In this document: piece by piece, positions 1 through 10,682 of the stretch
How positions within the stretch are numbered: the first letter of the stretch is position 1
How the letters are laid out: each line of letters opens with the position of its first letter
From: Sinorhizobium sp. B11
GTDB lineage: Bacteria; Pseudomonadota; Alphaproteobacteria; Rhizobiales; Rhizobiaceae
DNA: 64,000 nucleotides
Assembly: GCA_039725955.1 (NCBI GenBank)
Contig: CP091035.1
Span: forward strand, 434,001-498,000
Direction: 5' to 3'
Position numbers and translations under genes: made by a program
The notes under the pieces: generated by a model
Seen by the model: only the letters and a program-made list of their open reading frames with translations
Told to the model about the DNA's origin: nothing
The model's database searches: none

Positions 1-1053
1 CTCAAAGGTGAGGATGGGTCAATCCTGCAGGTTGGCTTCATCGCCATCGACATCTCGGCAAGGAAGAGCGCCCAGGAAGCGGAGCGTCTTCTTGCATCCA
101 TTATCGCTTCTTCGAATGATGCCATTCTCGCCATCGATCTGAACATGACGATCACCAACTGGAATGCAGCTGCCGAGAGGCTTTATGGATACTCGCGCGA
201 AGAGGCGGTGGGAAAGTCAGTTCTGATGCTGGTCCCGGAGGAACGTCGCGACGAGGAGCCGGAAATTCTTAGGAAGGTCAGCGACGGAAAGATCGTGGAG
301 CCGTACGAAACGCAGCGTCGAAGGAAGGATGGAAGCCTAGTCGACGTTCAGCTCAGTGTTTCTCCTATCTACGACAGCACTGGAAATACGATCGGCGCTT
401 CCAAGATGTCCCAGGACATCACGGCCAAAAAGGAGGCCGAACGTCTGCAAAAAGTCCTGACAAGCGAGCTCAACCATCGCGTCAAGAATGCGTTTGCGAC
501 TGTCATTGCCATTGCCAGACAAACTCTTGACCGGAACGAAACCGGCCGGGATCAGGTCACCGCTTTCCAGGACAGGCTTATGTCAATGGCAAAGGCCCAT
601 GATCTGCTCACGCATCGGGACTGGCAGCGTGCTGACCTTGGCAAGTTGGTCAGTCAGGTGCTGGAACCCTATCCGCCTGAACGCTTCGAGATCGGAGGCT
701 GCGCCGTGCTTTTGCCTCAAAAGGCCGTCGTCTCTTTCTCCCTAGCTATCCACGAACTTGCGACGAACGCCGCTAAATATGGCGCACTGTCGGTCGCTCA
801 AGGCAAAGTTGCGATCTCCTGGGATTATGAAGAACAGATCGGCAGGCTACGGTTCAAATGGGTCGAACGCGGCGGGCCCGCCGTCACGCCGCCAACCCGA
901 AAGGGCTTTGGCTCGCGTCTCGTTGAGAGGCTTCTGGCAGCCGAGCTAAACGGGCGCTCGATTATCAGCTACAACCCTACCGGCGTCATCTGCGAGATCG
1001 ATGCGATCCTGGATCTGGATGGCTGGTCGGGAAGGCCTGGATCGGACCGATAG
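1..1053 (+). CDS. PAS-HWE family sensor histidine kinase (5' end outside window)
   Basis: The reading frame is open from base 1, so the true start lies upstream; the internal ATG at 145 would cut into a PAS domain. Visible order: end of one PAS/PAC unit (about codons 1-25), a full PAS domain with NWNAAAERLYGYSREE and a PAC tail ending in MSQDITAKKEAE, then an HWE kinase domain. HWE hallmarks are present: phospho-acceptor His in ELNHRVKN, N-box AIHELATNAAKYGALS, and the W-x-E motif in FKWVERGGP. No membrane segment is visible in this part, so it is probably a cytosolic sensor. HWE kinases often phosphorylate PhyR or single-domain receivers in the general stress response. That role is inferred from the neighbouring stress genes. 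Ligand unknown. Confidence 0.9.
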   Translation, partial: LKGEDGSILQVGFIAIDISARKSAQEAERLLASIIASSNDAILAIDLNMTITNWNAAAERLYGYSREEAVGKSVLMLVPEERRDEEPEILRKVSDGKIVEPYETQRRRKDGSLVDVQLSVSPIYDSTGNTIGASKMSQDITAKKEAERLQKVLTSELNHRVKNAFATVIAIARQTLDRNETGRDQVTAFQDRLMSMAKAHDLLTHRDWQRADLGKLVSQVLEPYPPERFEIGGCAVLLPQKAVVSFSLAIHELATNAAKYGALSVAQGKVAISWDYEEQIGRLRFKWVERGGPAVTPPTRKGFGSRLVERLLAAELNGRSIISYNPTGVICEIDAILDLDGWSGRPGSDR

Positions 1054-1256
1054 CAAACTTTTCGCCGTCGGGTATCATGATGTCGTCTCGCCTTGCGCGG
1101 CAAGCATCAATCTTGCGCATCGTCGCTGCTGAGTGAATTCTTGAAGCGGGGTCCAAAGCAACTGCTTCGCACCTCTCATCCATAGCAGATGGCGGTCGCT
1201 CGAGCGCCCCTGTCTGCAGCGCTACCGGGCAAGAGCGGGAACTCGAAGAACCCGTC

Positions 1257-2420
1257 ATGCATTACGCCGAGACCATAAACGATCAGGTCATCATGAAGGA
1301 AACCGACAGAAAGCAAGCCGAAGCGGCGCAAGATGCCGGAGATCGCCTTGTGGCACGACACGTGCGCGAAGACCCCTTCGCCGCGGCGTTCAAAGCCACG
1401 CGCATGCCGATGATCGTCACCGACCCCAATCAGGCCGACAATCCCATCATCTTTTGCAATGTCGCCTTCGAGAGGCTGACGGGCTATTCGAGCAGCGAAG
1501 TAGTCGGCCGCAACTGCCGCTTCCTCCAAGGCCCGGAGACGAATGCGGCAACGGTGGCGCGCATCCGCGCGGCGATCAGCGCAGGTTCCGATATCGCCAT
1601 CGACATCTTAAACTACAAGAAAGATGGCGAGCCTTTCTGGAACGCTTTGTTTTTATCTCCGGTGCGCGACGATAGCGACAGAATCGTCTATTTCTTCGCT
1701 TCCCAGCTGGATTTCACCAACGTTAAATCGAGAGAGGCTGATCTCGCTTTCGCACGTCATCGCGCCGAAGAGGAAGTCGCTGCCCACACCGAGAAACTTG
1801 AGGCTGCGTTGAAAATCAGCTCTCTTCTGGTCCACGAGGTTGACCACCGTGTCAAGAACAACCTCCTGACCATGGCCTCCATTGTAAAGCTTCAGACGCG
1901 TATTACCAAGGATGAGGGACAGAAACGCGTTTTGCGGTCCGTGCTGAACCGCGTGGAGGCCTTGAGCACAGTTCAAAGAAAGCTGTTCACGCTGGAGGAT
2001 GTCTCACGGTTCGACGTCGCCGACTTCACGGAGGAACTTGTCAGAGATCTTGTCGAAGCTGTCGGACGAAAGGATATCCGCCTGACGCTCGATCTGCATC
2101 CGCTCCATGTGCCGGCTGTGAAGGCGACCCCTGTGTCTTTGATCGTCAACGAGCTTGTCGGGGACGCCGTCCGGCGGGGGTTGAGCGACGGCGGCGGCGA
2201 CATCCATGTCGTCGTCAAGCGCTTGAACGCACATTTTCTTATCAGGGTGGAGGACACCTCTATACCGGTTGAGGTCGAAGAGGATGCGACCGAGATCGGT
2301 CGTATTCTACTTGAAACATCCGCCAAGCAGGTTGACGCAAAGATCGAGAAGCGGATCGACGGATATCGGACAACCGTTGATGTCACGCTGCCGGTCGACA
2401 CAGAGGAGAGCGCGCATTGA
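1257..2420 (+). CDS. LOV-domain blue-light sensor kinase, HisKA_2/HWE type (LovK-like)
   Basis: 387 aa. Residues about 45-155 form a LOV-type PAS with the GRNCRFLQG motif, whose Cys87 is the residue that bonds flavin in photoactive LOV proteins. A coiled linker leads to a HisKA_2 dimerisation segment with HEVDHRVKNN (likely phospho-acceptor His197). The C-terminal ATPase domain is unusual: the N-box reads NELVGDAVRRG, with Asp303 where a second Asn is usual, and the expected glycine-rich D-x-G-x-G segment is replaced by VEDTSIPVEVEE. ATP binding may therefore be weak or lost. The stop codon overlaps the start of the receiver gene downstream, so the two are co-translated. Start at 1257 is tentative; ATG 1293 is an alternative. 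Confidence 0.88.
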   Translation: MHYAETINDQVIMKETDRKQAEAAQDAGDRLVARHVREDPFAAAFKATRMPMIVTDPNQADNPIIFCNVAFERLTGYSSSEVVGRNCRFLQGPETNAATVARIRAAISAGSDIAIDILNYKKDGEPFWNALFLSPVRDDSDRIVYFFASQLDFTNVKSREADLAFARHRAEEEVAAHTEKLEAALKISSLLVHEVDHRVKNNLLTMASIVKLQTRITKDEGQKRVLRSVLNRVEALSTVQRKLFTLEDVSRFDVADFTEELVRDLVEAVGRKDIRLTLDLHPLHVPAVKATPVSLIVNELVGDAVRRGLSDGGGDIHVVVKRLNAHFLIRVEDTSIPVEVEEDATEIGRILLETSAKQVDAKIEKRIDGYRTTVDVTLPVDTEESAH

Positions 2421-2848
2421 AGGTGATGATTGTCGAGGACGAGATGCTGCTGGCCATGGAGCTCGAAAGCGAGGTCGAAATGGCCGGTCATGAAGTGATC
2501 GGGACCGCGATGAACCGCAAGCAAGCAAGCGACCTCATGAAAGGGCATCACCCGGATTTTGCATTCGTCGATATTCACCTGCAGGACGGCCCAACCGGCA
2601 TCGACGTCGGCCGCGATCTGGCATTCGAAAGGATCCCATACGTATTCGTCAGCGGCAACATCAAGAAGCTGCCCGAAGATTTCGCGGGCGCTCTCGGCGC
2701 TATCGAAAAGCCCTACACTGCGAACGGCATGAGGAACGCCATTTCCTACATCTCCGCTGTCGTGGTGGGCGAAGAAGACGTCATTCCACCAGCGAGCCTT
2801 GTACTCGCCGACGATATAAGGCCCTTGCTGTTCCGCAGGCATTCCTAA
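2417..2848 (+). CDS. Single-domain response regulator (LovR-like)
   Basis: About 143 aa, a lone receiver domain with no output domain. Acidic pocket VEDE at residues 6-9, phospho-acceptor Asp52 in FVDIHL, switch Ser79 in FVSGN, and Lys98 in IEKPY are all present. The TTG start at 2417 overlaps the TGA of the LOV kinase; ATG 2426 is an alternative start that loses nothing of the domain. Pairing with a LOV-HWE-type kinase matches Caulobacter LovK/LovR, where the receiver drains phosphate and damps the general stress response. The same role here is inference. Confidence 0.88.
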   Translation: MKVMIVEDEMLLAMELESEVEMAGHEVIGTAMNRKQASDLMKGHHPDFAFVDIHLQDGPTGIDVGRDLAFERIPYVFVSGNIKKLPEDFAGALGAIEKPYTANGMRNAISYISAVVVGEEDVIPPASLVLADDIRPLLFRRHS

Positions 2849-3027
2849 TCGGAGTCATCCTCGCAATTTCGGCGTAAGCTGCGTAAGGTAAAAGCGAGCA
2901 ATCCTGGGATTGATGACCGGCGTGTTCAAAGGATGTCGACCAAGTGTCCTTGGAAGCATTCTGTTCGTGGACGCCAAAAGCTCCGAAGAGCGCCGGTCCA
3001 TCAAGAGCTTCATGAGATGCTTCATTG

Positions 3028-3279
3028 TCAATGATACGCCGATGACGACGGTGCCGTCGCGCGGATTGCCATAGGTCCGTTATAGGTCTGAATGAGATAG
3101 TCGGTGATTTGTCGCCCCCCGAGCCCGCTAGAATGCAACGAGATAGCCACATTACAAAGCACATCGGCCACCGTCTGGTCAAACGGGACCTGATAGAGGC
3201 GAAACCAAGCTACGACTGCGTGCAATAAGATCGAGCTGTCCACGGTGTCATCCGCATCGTCCTCGTAGTGCTGCGCCAT
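3028..3279 (-). CDS. Small unknown protein, paralogue family 1 of 3
   Basis: 83 aa, no signal peptide or membrane segment. No function is recognised. The central part (AVVAWFRLYQ ... VLCNVAISL ... LIQTYNG) aligns by eye with the 81-aa product at 10437-10682, sharing AV-AW-R-Y, VLC--A and LI-TY-G, and more weakly with the 80-aa product at 34067-34309. ATG 3279 is preceded by a strong AAGGAGAGG ribosome site. An EcfG-type promoter (GGAAC-N17-GTT) on the minus strand sits 37 bases upstream, interleaved with the one that reads into ku on the other strand. This suggests a stress-induced protein. Confidence 0.7.
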   Translation of the reverse strand: MAQHYEDDADDTVDSSILLHAVVAWFRLYQVPFDQTVADVLCNVAISLHSSGLGGRQITDYLIQTYNGPMAIRATAPSSSAYH

Positions 3280-3301
3280 ATCCCTCTCCTTTGTCCTGCT
3301 C

Positions 3302-3326
3302 GGAACGAAAGCCGGAACAGGGAGTT
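3302..3326 (+). promoter_or_regulatory. EcfG-type (general stress sigma) promoter for ku
   Basis: GGAAC at 3302-3306, 17 bases, GTT at 3324-3326, 29 bases before the Ku start codon. This is the spacing known for alphaproteobacterial EcfG/RpoE2 promoters. It interleaves with a minus-strand copy. Confidence 0.65.
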
Positions 3327-3340
3327 GAGCGAAAGGTTCC
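3316..3340 (-). promoter_or_regulatory. EcfG-type promoter for the small gene at 3028-3279
   Basis: On the minus strand GGAAC lies at 3340-3336, then 17 bases, then GTT at 3318-3316; the small gene starts 37 bases further on. It overlaps the ku promoter almost symmetrically. Confidence 0.6.
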
Positions 3341-3354
3341 GGATGGAGTTACAC

Positions 3355-4233
3355 ATGGCTGCACATCGCGCTCAATGGAAAGGCCACATCAAGATCGGTG
3401 AGATCAGCTGTGGCGTCGGTCTCTATACGACGGCCTCCACGTCAGATCGCATCGCCTTCCACATCATCAACAAAGCCACGGGCAACCGGGTCCGCCGGGA
3501 ATTTGTTGACAGCGAAACCGAAGAAACGGTCGACCGCGACGAGCAGATCAAAGGCTTCGACATCGGCGACGGCCAGTACATCATGATCGATCCGCAAGAG
3601 GTCACCGCCGTCATTCCGGATTCCGACAAGATGTTGGAAATCGAAGCTTTTCTTTCCTGCTCCGATGTAGACGATCTCTATTTCGACAAGCCGTATTACC
3701 TCTTGCCGACTGATGACGTCTCGGAAGACGCGTTCGCCGGACTGCGCGACGCACTCAAGGAAGCCGACGTAACGGCAATCGCCAGGACCGTTCTGTTCCG
3801 CCGGATGCGTACCGTTCTGATCCGGCCGCACGGGCGTGGTCTCATCGCCACCACGCTCAACTTCGACTATGAAATCCGATCATCGGAAGAAGCCTTCAAG
3901 GAAATGCCGGAGATCAAGGTCGAAGGCGAGATGCTCGATCTGGCCAAGCATATCATCGGCACCAAGAAGGGCGAGTTCGATCCGGCGAAATTCGATGACC
4001 GCTACGAAAACGCGCTGGCAGAACTGGTTAAGGCCAAAGCCGAGGGCAAGACGCTTCCCAAACCCAAGCCCGTCAAGGTTTCCAAACCCAACGACCTGCT
4101 CAAGGCGTTGCGCGAGAGTGCGGGCGTAGGCGAGGCAAAAGCAAAGACGGCCGCCAATGCAAACGCCCGGAAGCCCAGGAAGACGACTAGTCGAAAGTCG
4201 ACCACCAGGACCGCACACAAGAAAGCCAGCTAG
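3355..4233 (+). CDS. ku: Ku protein, non-homologous end joining (first of tandem pair)
   Basis: 292 aa from ATG 3355, chosen because GGAG lies 6 bases upstream; ATG 3343 would add four residues. Bacterial Ku binds DNA double-strand ends as a ring-shaped dimer and recruits an ATP-dependent ligase (LigD). The Ku core starts with AQWKGHIKIGEISCGVGLY, followed by the family's ATGNRV segment. The C-terminal 50 residues are rich in Lys, Ala and Pro (KAKTAANANARKPRK), as expected for a DNA-binding tail. It is followed after 10 bases by a second Ku gene in the same transcription unit. An EcfG-type promoter is directly upstream. As I recall, S. meliloti has a stress-inducible Ku pair under RpoE2, and this arrangement matches it. 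Confidence 0.95.
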   Translation: MAAHRAQWKGHIKIGEISCGVGLYTTASTSDRIAFHIINKATGNRVRREFVDSETEETVDRDEQIKGFDIGDGQYIMIDPQEVTAVIPDSDKMLEIEAFLSCSDVDDLYFDKPYYLLPTDDVSEDAFAGLRDALKEADVTAIARTVLFRRMRTVLIRPHGRGLIATTLNFDYEIRSSEEAFKEMPEIKVEGEMLDLAKHIIGTKKGEFDPAKFDDRYENALAELVKAKAEGKTLPKPKPVKVSKPNDLLKALRESAGVGEAKAKTAANANARKPRKTTSRKSTTRTAHKKAS

Positions 4234-4243
4234 GAGGATCACC

Positions 4244-5062
4244 ATGGCCCCGCGTCGTCCCTACTGGAGAGGCTATCTCAAACTTTCGCTCGTCACCTGC
4301 CCGGTTGCCATGAGCCCGGCGACCTCGGAAAGCGAAAAGGTTCGCTTCCATACTCTCAACAAGGCTACCGGAAACCGTGTCGTCTCGCGGTACGTGGACG
4401 CAGTGACGGGAAAGGCCGTGAAGGAAGAAAACGAGGCGAAAGGCTACGAGCGCGGCGAGAACGACTTAGTGCTGTTGACCGATGACGAGCTGGAATCGGT
4501 CGCGCTGGAAACGGTTCGAACGATCGATATCGAGACGTTCGTGCCCCGGGAAAGCATCGAATGGGTTTACCTTGAGGCCCCACACTACCTCATGCCGAAC
4601 GACAAGATCGGCAACGAGGCATACGCGGTCATCCGTGAGGCAATGAAGGCCGAAAAAGTCCTCGGGATATCGCGTGTGGTCATTGGCAGGCGCGAACGTG
4701 CTGTCGTGCTGGAGCCGCGTGGCGAAGGCATCGTGGTCTGGACCCTGCGTTTCGGCGACGAGGTCCGTCCTGAGAAAGAGTACTTCCAGGAAATCGAGAC
4801 GAAGTCCGACCCCAAGACCGTCATGACCATCAAAAGGATGATCAGGCCACGGCTGGAGAAATGGTCGCCCTCAATGGTCACAGACCCCATCCAGGAAAGC
4901 CTGCTCAAGCTCATTGCCTCGAAGAAGAAAGCTTTGAAGCCAGCCGATAAGGCTAAGGGCAAGAAAGACGCATCCGATCAGCCTTCCAATGTCATCAACA
5001 TCATGGATGCATTGAAAAAGAGCCTGCAAGCCGATCTTAAGGGCCGAAAGAAGGCTGGCTGA
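4244..5062 (+). CDS. ku: Ku protein, non-homologous end joining (second of tandem pair)
   Basis: 272 aa from ATG 4244, preceded by an excellent AGGAGG at 4232-4237 that overlaps the end of the first Ku gene. The N-terminus MAPRRPYWRGYLKLSLVTCP and the LNKATGNRVVSRYVD segment are typical of Ku. A Lys-rich tail (KKKALKPADKAKGKK) is shorter than in the first copy. The two copies have clearly diverged in sequence, which fits an obligate heterodimer better than simple gene dosage, but that is inference. The matching ligase is not adjacent; a stand-alone ATP-dependent ligase is encoded at 49000-50043. Confidence 0.95.
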   Translation: MAPRRPYWRGYLKLSLVTCPVAMSPATSESEKVRFHTLNKATGNRVVSRYVDAVTGKAVKEENEAKGYERGENDLVLLTDDELESVALETVRTIDIETFVPRESIEWVYLEAPHYLMPNDKIGNEAYAVIREAMKAEKVLGISRVVIGRRERAVVLEPRGEGIVVWTLRFGDEVRPEKEYFQEIETKSDPKTVMTIKRMIRPRLEKWSPSMVTDPIQESLLKLIASKKKALKPADKAKGKKDASDQPSNVINIMDALKKSLQADLKGRKKAG

Positions 5063-5294
5063 CAATGCGGCGAATGGGACGGTTGCCAATTGTAGATCGG
5101 GTTGCATCGAGATTGGTCTGGTCGCGAGGTTCCGCGATCATCTTGAACAGGACGTCGGCAGGTGCGCCCCGGCGCAGACGGGCTATAGCGAATCGCAGAA
5201 TAGCCAGGGCCAGACCCTCCGCCGAGACCGCGCTCACCAGAGCAGCAATAATCCCCGCTCAATCGCCGCGGCGGGCCCTTGCTGTGGAACAAAG

Positions 5295-6500
5295 ATGACC
5301 GCGCTAACACTGCCCGTTTTGGCCGTTGCCTTTCTGCTGAGCATGTACTTCCGCAGTTATTTTGGTGTCGTGGGTCCAGCTCTGTCCGCAGATTTGTCGC
5401 TGTCTCCCGAACAATTCGGCTGGCTTGCCTCGACTTTCTTCGCTTCTTTCTCGATCCTGCAGATCCCTGTTGGAATGTCCTTCGACAAATGGGGCGTGCG
5501 TGGTCCGATGGCGGCAATGATGAGTATCGGAGCCGCGGGGTCGGCGATCGTGGCCCTCTCGCCGGGCTACTGGGTCGCGATCACCGGCCAAACCTTGGTC
5601 GGGATCGGCTGTGCGCCAATTTTTATGGGCGTCCTTTATTATCTCGGACGTACCAACGAGCCCGAGAAGGCGGGGCGGCTTTCCGCGACCGTCAGTGCCG
5701 TCGGCTCGGCAGGTGCCTTGCTTTCGGCCTCTCCACTGTCGTGGTTCGTTGAGGTATTCGGTTGGCAATCCGCTTGCTGGTTGGCGGCGGCAGCAATGGC
5801 TGTCAGCGCTGCGGCCGTCGCTCTCGTGCTCGGACCGACACCGGCGAGCATTGAAGAAAGCGACCGGGATCAACGCCCCTGGTCGCTGGTATCGCTGTTC
5901 TATCTCGTCCCAGTGTGCTTCACCCTCTCGCTTGGTGGCACCTTTCGCAACGCATGGGCGGTGCCCTACGTCACGTCCGTATTCGGCGAGCATGCGGCGG
6001 TGGGCGCGATGCTCACGACGATCAGTGTCGTCGGCATCGTCACCAGCTTCATGCTGCCAATTGTTCTCATGCGGGTCCCCGGACGAACAATCGTGATATC
6101 CGCCTACGGCGCCGGAGTGACCTCTGCCATCCTCCTCTCCTCTGCGCCGGGCTTCGCGCTTCTTTCGGCCTGTGCCGGCTTGTCCGTTCTCTATGCCATG
6201 GGGAACGTGCATCCGCTCGTGATGACCGAGGCGCAAACCCTGATCCCACCGCGCGTGCGCGGCCTAGCGCTTGGAGGACTCAACACGCTCGTCTTCCTTG
6301 GTGTCTCAGTGGCGTCAGCCGTTTATGGCGAGATCGCGGGGCTGTCGCTGTCGGTGCTGTCCTCTTACCGCGTAATCTTTGCTGTGAGCGCGGCAATCAT
6401 CGCCATGGCCATGTCTTGCTACATCGTGTTCAGGGGTAGAAATCCTTTGGTTTGCACAGACAGAGAGTTTGCAGACAACCGAGGTACCAAACGAGATTGA
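5295..6500 (+). CDS. MFS transporter, 12-TM
   Basis: 401 aa, hydrophobic throughout, with about twelve membrane helices and a loop near residue 190 (PASIEESDRDQRP) separating the two six-helix halves. The loop after helix 2 has FDKWGVRGPM, resembling the family's G-x-x-x-D-R-x-G-R-R motif A. It is an inner-membrane secondary transporter; the substrate cannot be read from sequence. No strong ribosome site is seen before ATG 5295, so the start is provisional. The 232 bases between ku and this gene hold nothing recognisable, so co-transcription with ku is possible but not shown. Confidence 0.85.
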   Translation: MTALTLPVLAVAFLLSMYFRSYFGVVGPALSADLSLSPEQFGWLASTFFASFSILQIPVGMSFDKWGVRGPMAAMMSIGAAGSAIVALSPGYWVAITGQTLVGIGCAPIFMGVLYYLGRTNEPEKAGRLSATVSAVGSAGALLSASPLSWFVEVFGWQSACWLAAAAMAVSAAAVALVLGPTPASIEESDRDQRPWSLVSLFYLVPVCFTLSLGGTFRNAWAVPYVTSVFGEHAAVGAMLTTISVVGIVTSFMLPIVLMRVPGRTIVISAYGAGVTSAILLSSAPGFALLSACAGLSVLYAMGNVHPLVMTEAQTLIPPRVRGLALGGLNTLVFLGVSVASAVYGEIAGLSLSVLSSYRVIFAVSAAIIAMAMSCYIVFRGRNPLVCTDREFADNRGTKRD

Positions 6501-6560
6501 CGATCCAGAACACAGCGCTACTTCCTCTTTATCATCAGGGACTTCATCAGGAGACTACGT

Positions 6561-6812
6561 ATGGAACAGGCAGGTATCGGCTGGATCGCGGCAATCATCA
6601 TCGGCGGCATCGCGGGGTGGCTCGCAGAGCAGTTCATGAAGTCCAACATGGGCGTCCTCATGAACATCATTCTCGGGATCGTCGGCGCGATCGTCGCAAA
6701 TGCAATCCTGTCTGTGTTCGGCGTGGTTCTCGGCGGCTGGCTCGGCTATCTGATTGCCGGCTTCATCGGCGCCTGCATTTTGATTGCGATCGCGCGGATG
6801 TTCCGGCGATGA
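6561..6812 (+). CDS. GlsB/YeaQ/YmgE family stress-response membrane protein
   Basis: 83 aa with three glycine-rich membrane helices: GWIAAIIIGGIAGWLAEQF, MNIILGIVGAIVANAILSVF and LGYLIAGFIGACILIAIARM. This is the transglycosylase-associated protein family, small inner-membrane proteins induced by general stress in many bacteria; the biochemical role is unknown. The start is ATG 6561, with an upstream purine run CAGGAG. It lies 60 bases after the MFS gene on the same strand. No EcfG-type promoter is visible directly upstream. Confidence 0.9.
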   Translation: MEQAGIGWIAAIIIGGIAGWLAEQFMKSNMGVLMNIILGIVGAIVANAILSVFGVVLGGWLGYLIAGFIGACILIAIARMFRR

Positions 6813-7526
6813 AGCCATAGCCAGATAAGAAATAGAGTCGAAACGATCACGCCATCTCCTGGACCGCACCTGAGAAGGAGCGTCGTCGCGTTACGCCTGA
6901 CGGAACAAGCGCACCACTGGGCGTGACAGCGGTGGGCGGCGACCTTCTAGATCGTTCGATGCCAGGTCAGGCGAATTGCTTTTAGCGGTCTATTCGACGG
7001 CCGCATCGTTAATATTTCCGTTGAGGCGCCGAGCTCGATCTACGAGCTCGCGCGCGGGCCGGCGAAAAGCCGAAGCCTTCCGATGATCCAACTTAAAACC
7101 CTTGGCGCTTGCGCGCATGGTTAACCGTCCTCACGCTCGCTCGAAAGCCGAGGCCTGGCCTTGCCAGAACAAATTATGTGAATAGGGGGCGCTGGGCACT
7201 CGCTTATTCAGAGCAACCTCGGGCGGGCGTTTTGCTTTGCTTCAAAGGTTTCCTCGGCTCGCCTGTGGGCGCAGGATCGCCGGATACACCGTCAATCGGA
7301 CTTCTTCCTTCCTAGCGGATGCATTTGAGCCATAAGATAATGACGGATGGCCAGGGTTCATCTCGCCGGAGCCGCGTGCGCTGCGAGTTCAGAATGTCCG
7401 CCCGATACGGGAACAATGTCCTGTTGCGTTGGTTCTTTTCACGCGCTGCCGCTTGGCGACGGCGCCTGAACGCTCGTTCTTGCGGACGACCGCCAGAAAC
7501 CCGCCAGAGCCAGACAGGAGGACATC
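6813..7526. other. Intergenic, 714 bases, no gene recognised
   Basis: Short open frames here show no recognisable protein and lack convincing ribosome sites. The only supported element is the EcfG-type promoter at 7410-7434, reading toward the DUF892 gene and leaving a leader of about 90 bases. Confidence 0.5.
7410..7434 (+). promoter_or_regulatory. EcfG-type promoter for the DUF892 gene
   Basis: GGAAC at 7410-7414, 17 bases, GTT at 7432-7434, 93 bases before the start codon at 7527. Confidence 0.5.
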
Positions 7527-8024
7527 ATGGCCAGCACCAAGACACTCGACGACCTATTTCTCGACACTTTGAAGGACATCTATTTTGCCGAGAAGCAGAT
7601 CCTGAAGGCCTTGCCGAAGATGGCGCGCGCCGCCGACTCCGAAGAAGGCAAGGCAGGATTTCTGCGCCATCGCGACGAAACGCAGGGTCAGATCGACCGA
7701 ATCGAGCAGGTGTTCGAACTGCTCGGCAAGCCTGCCCGCGGCAAGACCTGTGAGGCTATCCAGGGCATCATCGCCGAGGGCGAGGAGATCATGGAAGAAT
7801 TCAAGGGTTCTTCAGCTCTCGACGCCGGGCTGATTTCATCGGCGCAGGCGGTCGAGCATTACGAAATCGCCCGCTATGGCACGCTCATCGCCTGGGCCAA
7901 GCAGCTCGGCCTGAATGACGCGGTGGCGCTGCTCCAGGAAAACCTCGCCGAGGAAGAAGCCACCGACAAAAAACTGACGCAGCTTGCCATGGCGCAGGCG
8001 AACGCCAAAGGCAAGGCCGCTTAG
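7527..8024 (+). CDS. DUF892 / YciE-YciF ferritin-like protein
   Basis: 165 aa, all helical. The N-terminus TLDDLFLDTLKDIYFAEKQI carries the LxDLYxAEkQ-like signature of DUF892, and later Glu and His residues (FLRHRDETQGQIDRIEQVFE, AVEHYEIARYGTLIAWA) supply the di-iron-type ligands of the ferritin-like fold. Family members are induced by osmotic, oxidative or stationary-phase stress; the reaction is unknown. Start ATG 7527 follows AGGAGG. A hairpin terminator lies just downstream, so it is probably monocistronic. It sits immediately before the catalase gene and behind an EcfG-type promoter. Confidence 0.92.
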   Translation: MASTKTLDDLFLDTLKDIYFAEKQILKALPKMARAADSEEGKAGFLRHRDETQGQIDRIEQVFELLGKPARGKTCEAIQGIIAEGEEIMEEFKGSSALDAGLISSAQAVEHYEIARYGTLIAWAKQLGLNDAVALLQENLAEEEATDKKLTQLAMAQANAKGKAA

Positions 8025-8035
8025 GCCGGGCGTCG

Positions 8036-8064
8036 AAGGGGCCGTCCTAGTGGGCGGCCCTTTT
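8036..8064 (+). terminator. Rho-independent terminator after the DUF892 gene
   Basis: Stem GGGCCG (8039-8044) pairs with CGGCCC (8055-8060) and is followed by TTTT. It begins 12 bases after the stop codon. Confidence 0.75.
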
Positions 8065-8098
8065 GATATTCAACATCCTAAATCCCAGGGGACATCCG

Positions 8099-10249
<2,151 letters not shown>

Positions 10250-10256
10250 TGCAAAA

Positions 10257-10284
10257 GGGCGCGGATCAGTTCCGCGCCCTTAAA
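10257..10284 (+). terminator. Rho-independent terminator after katE
   Basis: Perfect nine-base stem: GGGCGCGGA (10257-10265) and TCCGCGCCC (10271-10279) with a five-base loop, followed by TTAAAG. Nearly the same hairpin recurs at 14822-14842. Confidence 0.75.
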
Positions 10285-10436
10285 GTTCTCTTGGCTGCGC
10301 AGCGGCGATCAGGGGTGCGTCTCAATACGATCGCCGCACTACAGCGCGTGTAAGCGCGTTGTGGTCATCCCGTTGTCGCTCAAAAAACAGGATGTCTGTC
10401 CGGGCTTTCACACCATGCTCGCAAGAGTTTGAACCA

Positions 10437-10682
10437 CTAATGCACCGACTTCGACGTTGGTGCATTCACTCGTGTAGCCGAGATTCCGACATAGGTTCCG
10501 ATAAGCATGGTCGAGACGTCATCAAGGGTACAATATCCTTCGTTGAAGAATTCGAGCGCTGCCGAACATAAGACATGCGAAGCCTGCTCGTCGGGACGAA
10601 GTTCGTAATAGCGATACCACGCCTGGACCGCCTCGGAGAGCATGCGGAATTCTTGGTCGCTGTGCATATCGACGTGATCCAT
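10437..10682 (-). CDS. Small unknown protein, paralogue family 2 of 3
   Basis: 81 aa. The segment AVQAWYRYYEL ... VLCSAALEF ... LIGTYVG aligns with the 83-aa product at 3028-3279 and less well with that at 34067-34309. All three share a helical AV-x-x-W-x-R start and an alanine-rich middle. No domain is recognised and there is no signal peptide or TM. Start ATG 10682 has only a weak ribosome site; ATG 10667 is possible. Unlike its relative, no EcfG-type promoter was found upstream. It sits convergently after katE. Confidence 0.6.
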   Translation of the reverse strand: MDHVDMHSDQEFRMLSEAVQAWYRYYELRPDEQASHVLCSAALEFFNEGYCTLDDVSTMLIGTYVGISATRVNAPTSKSVH

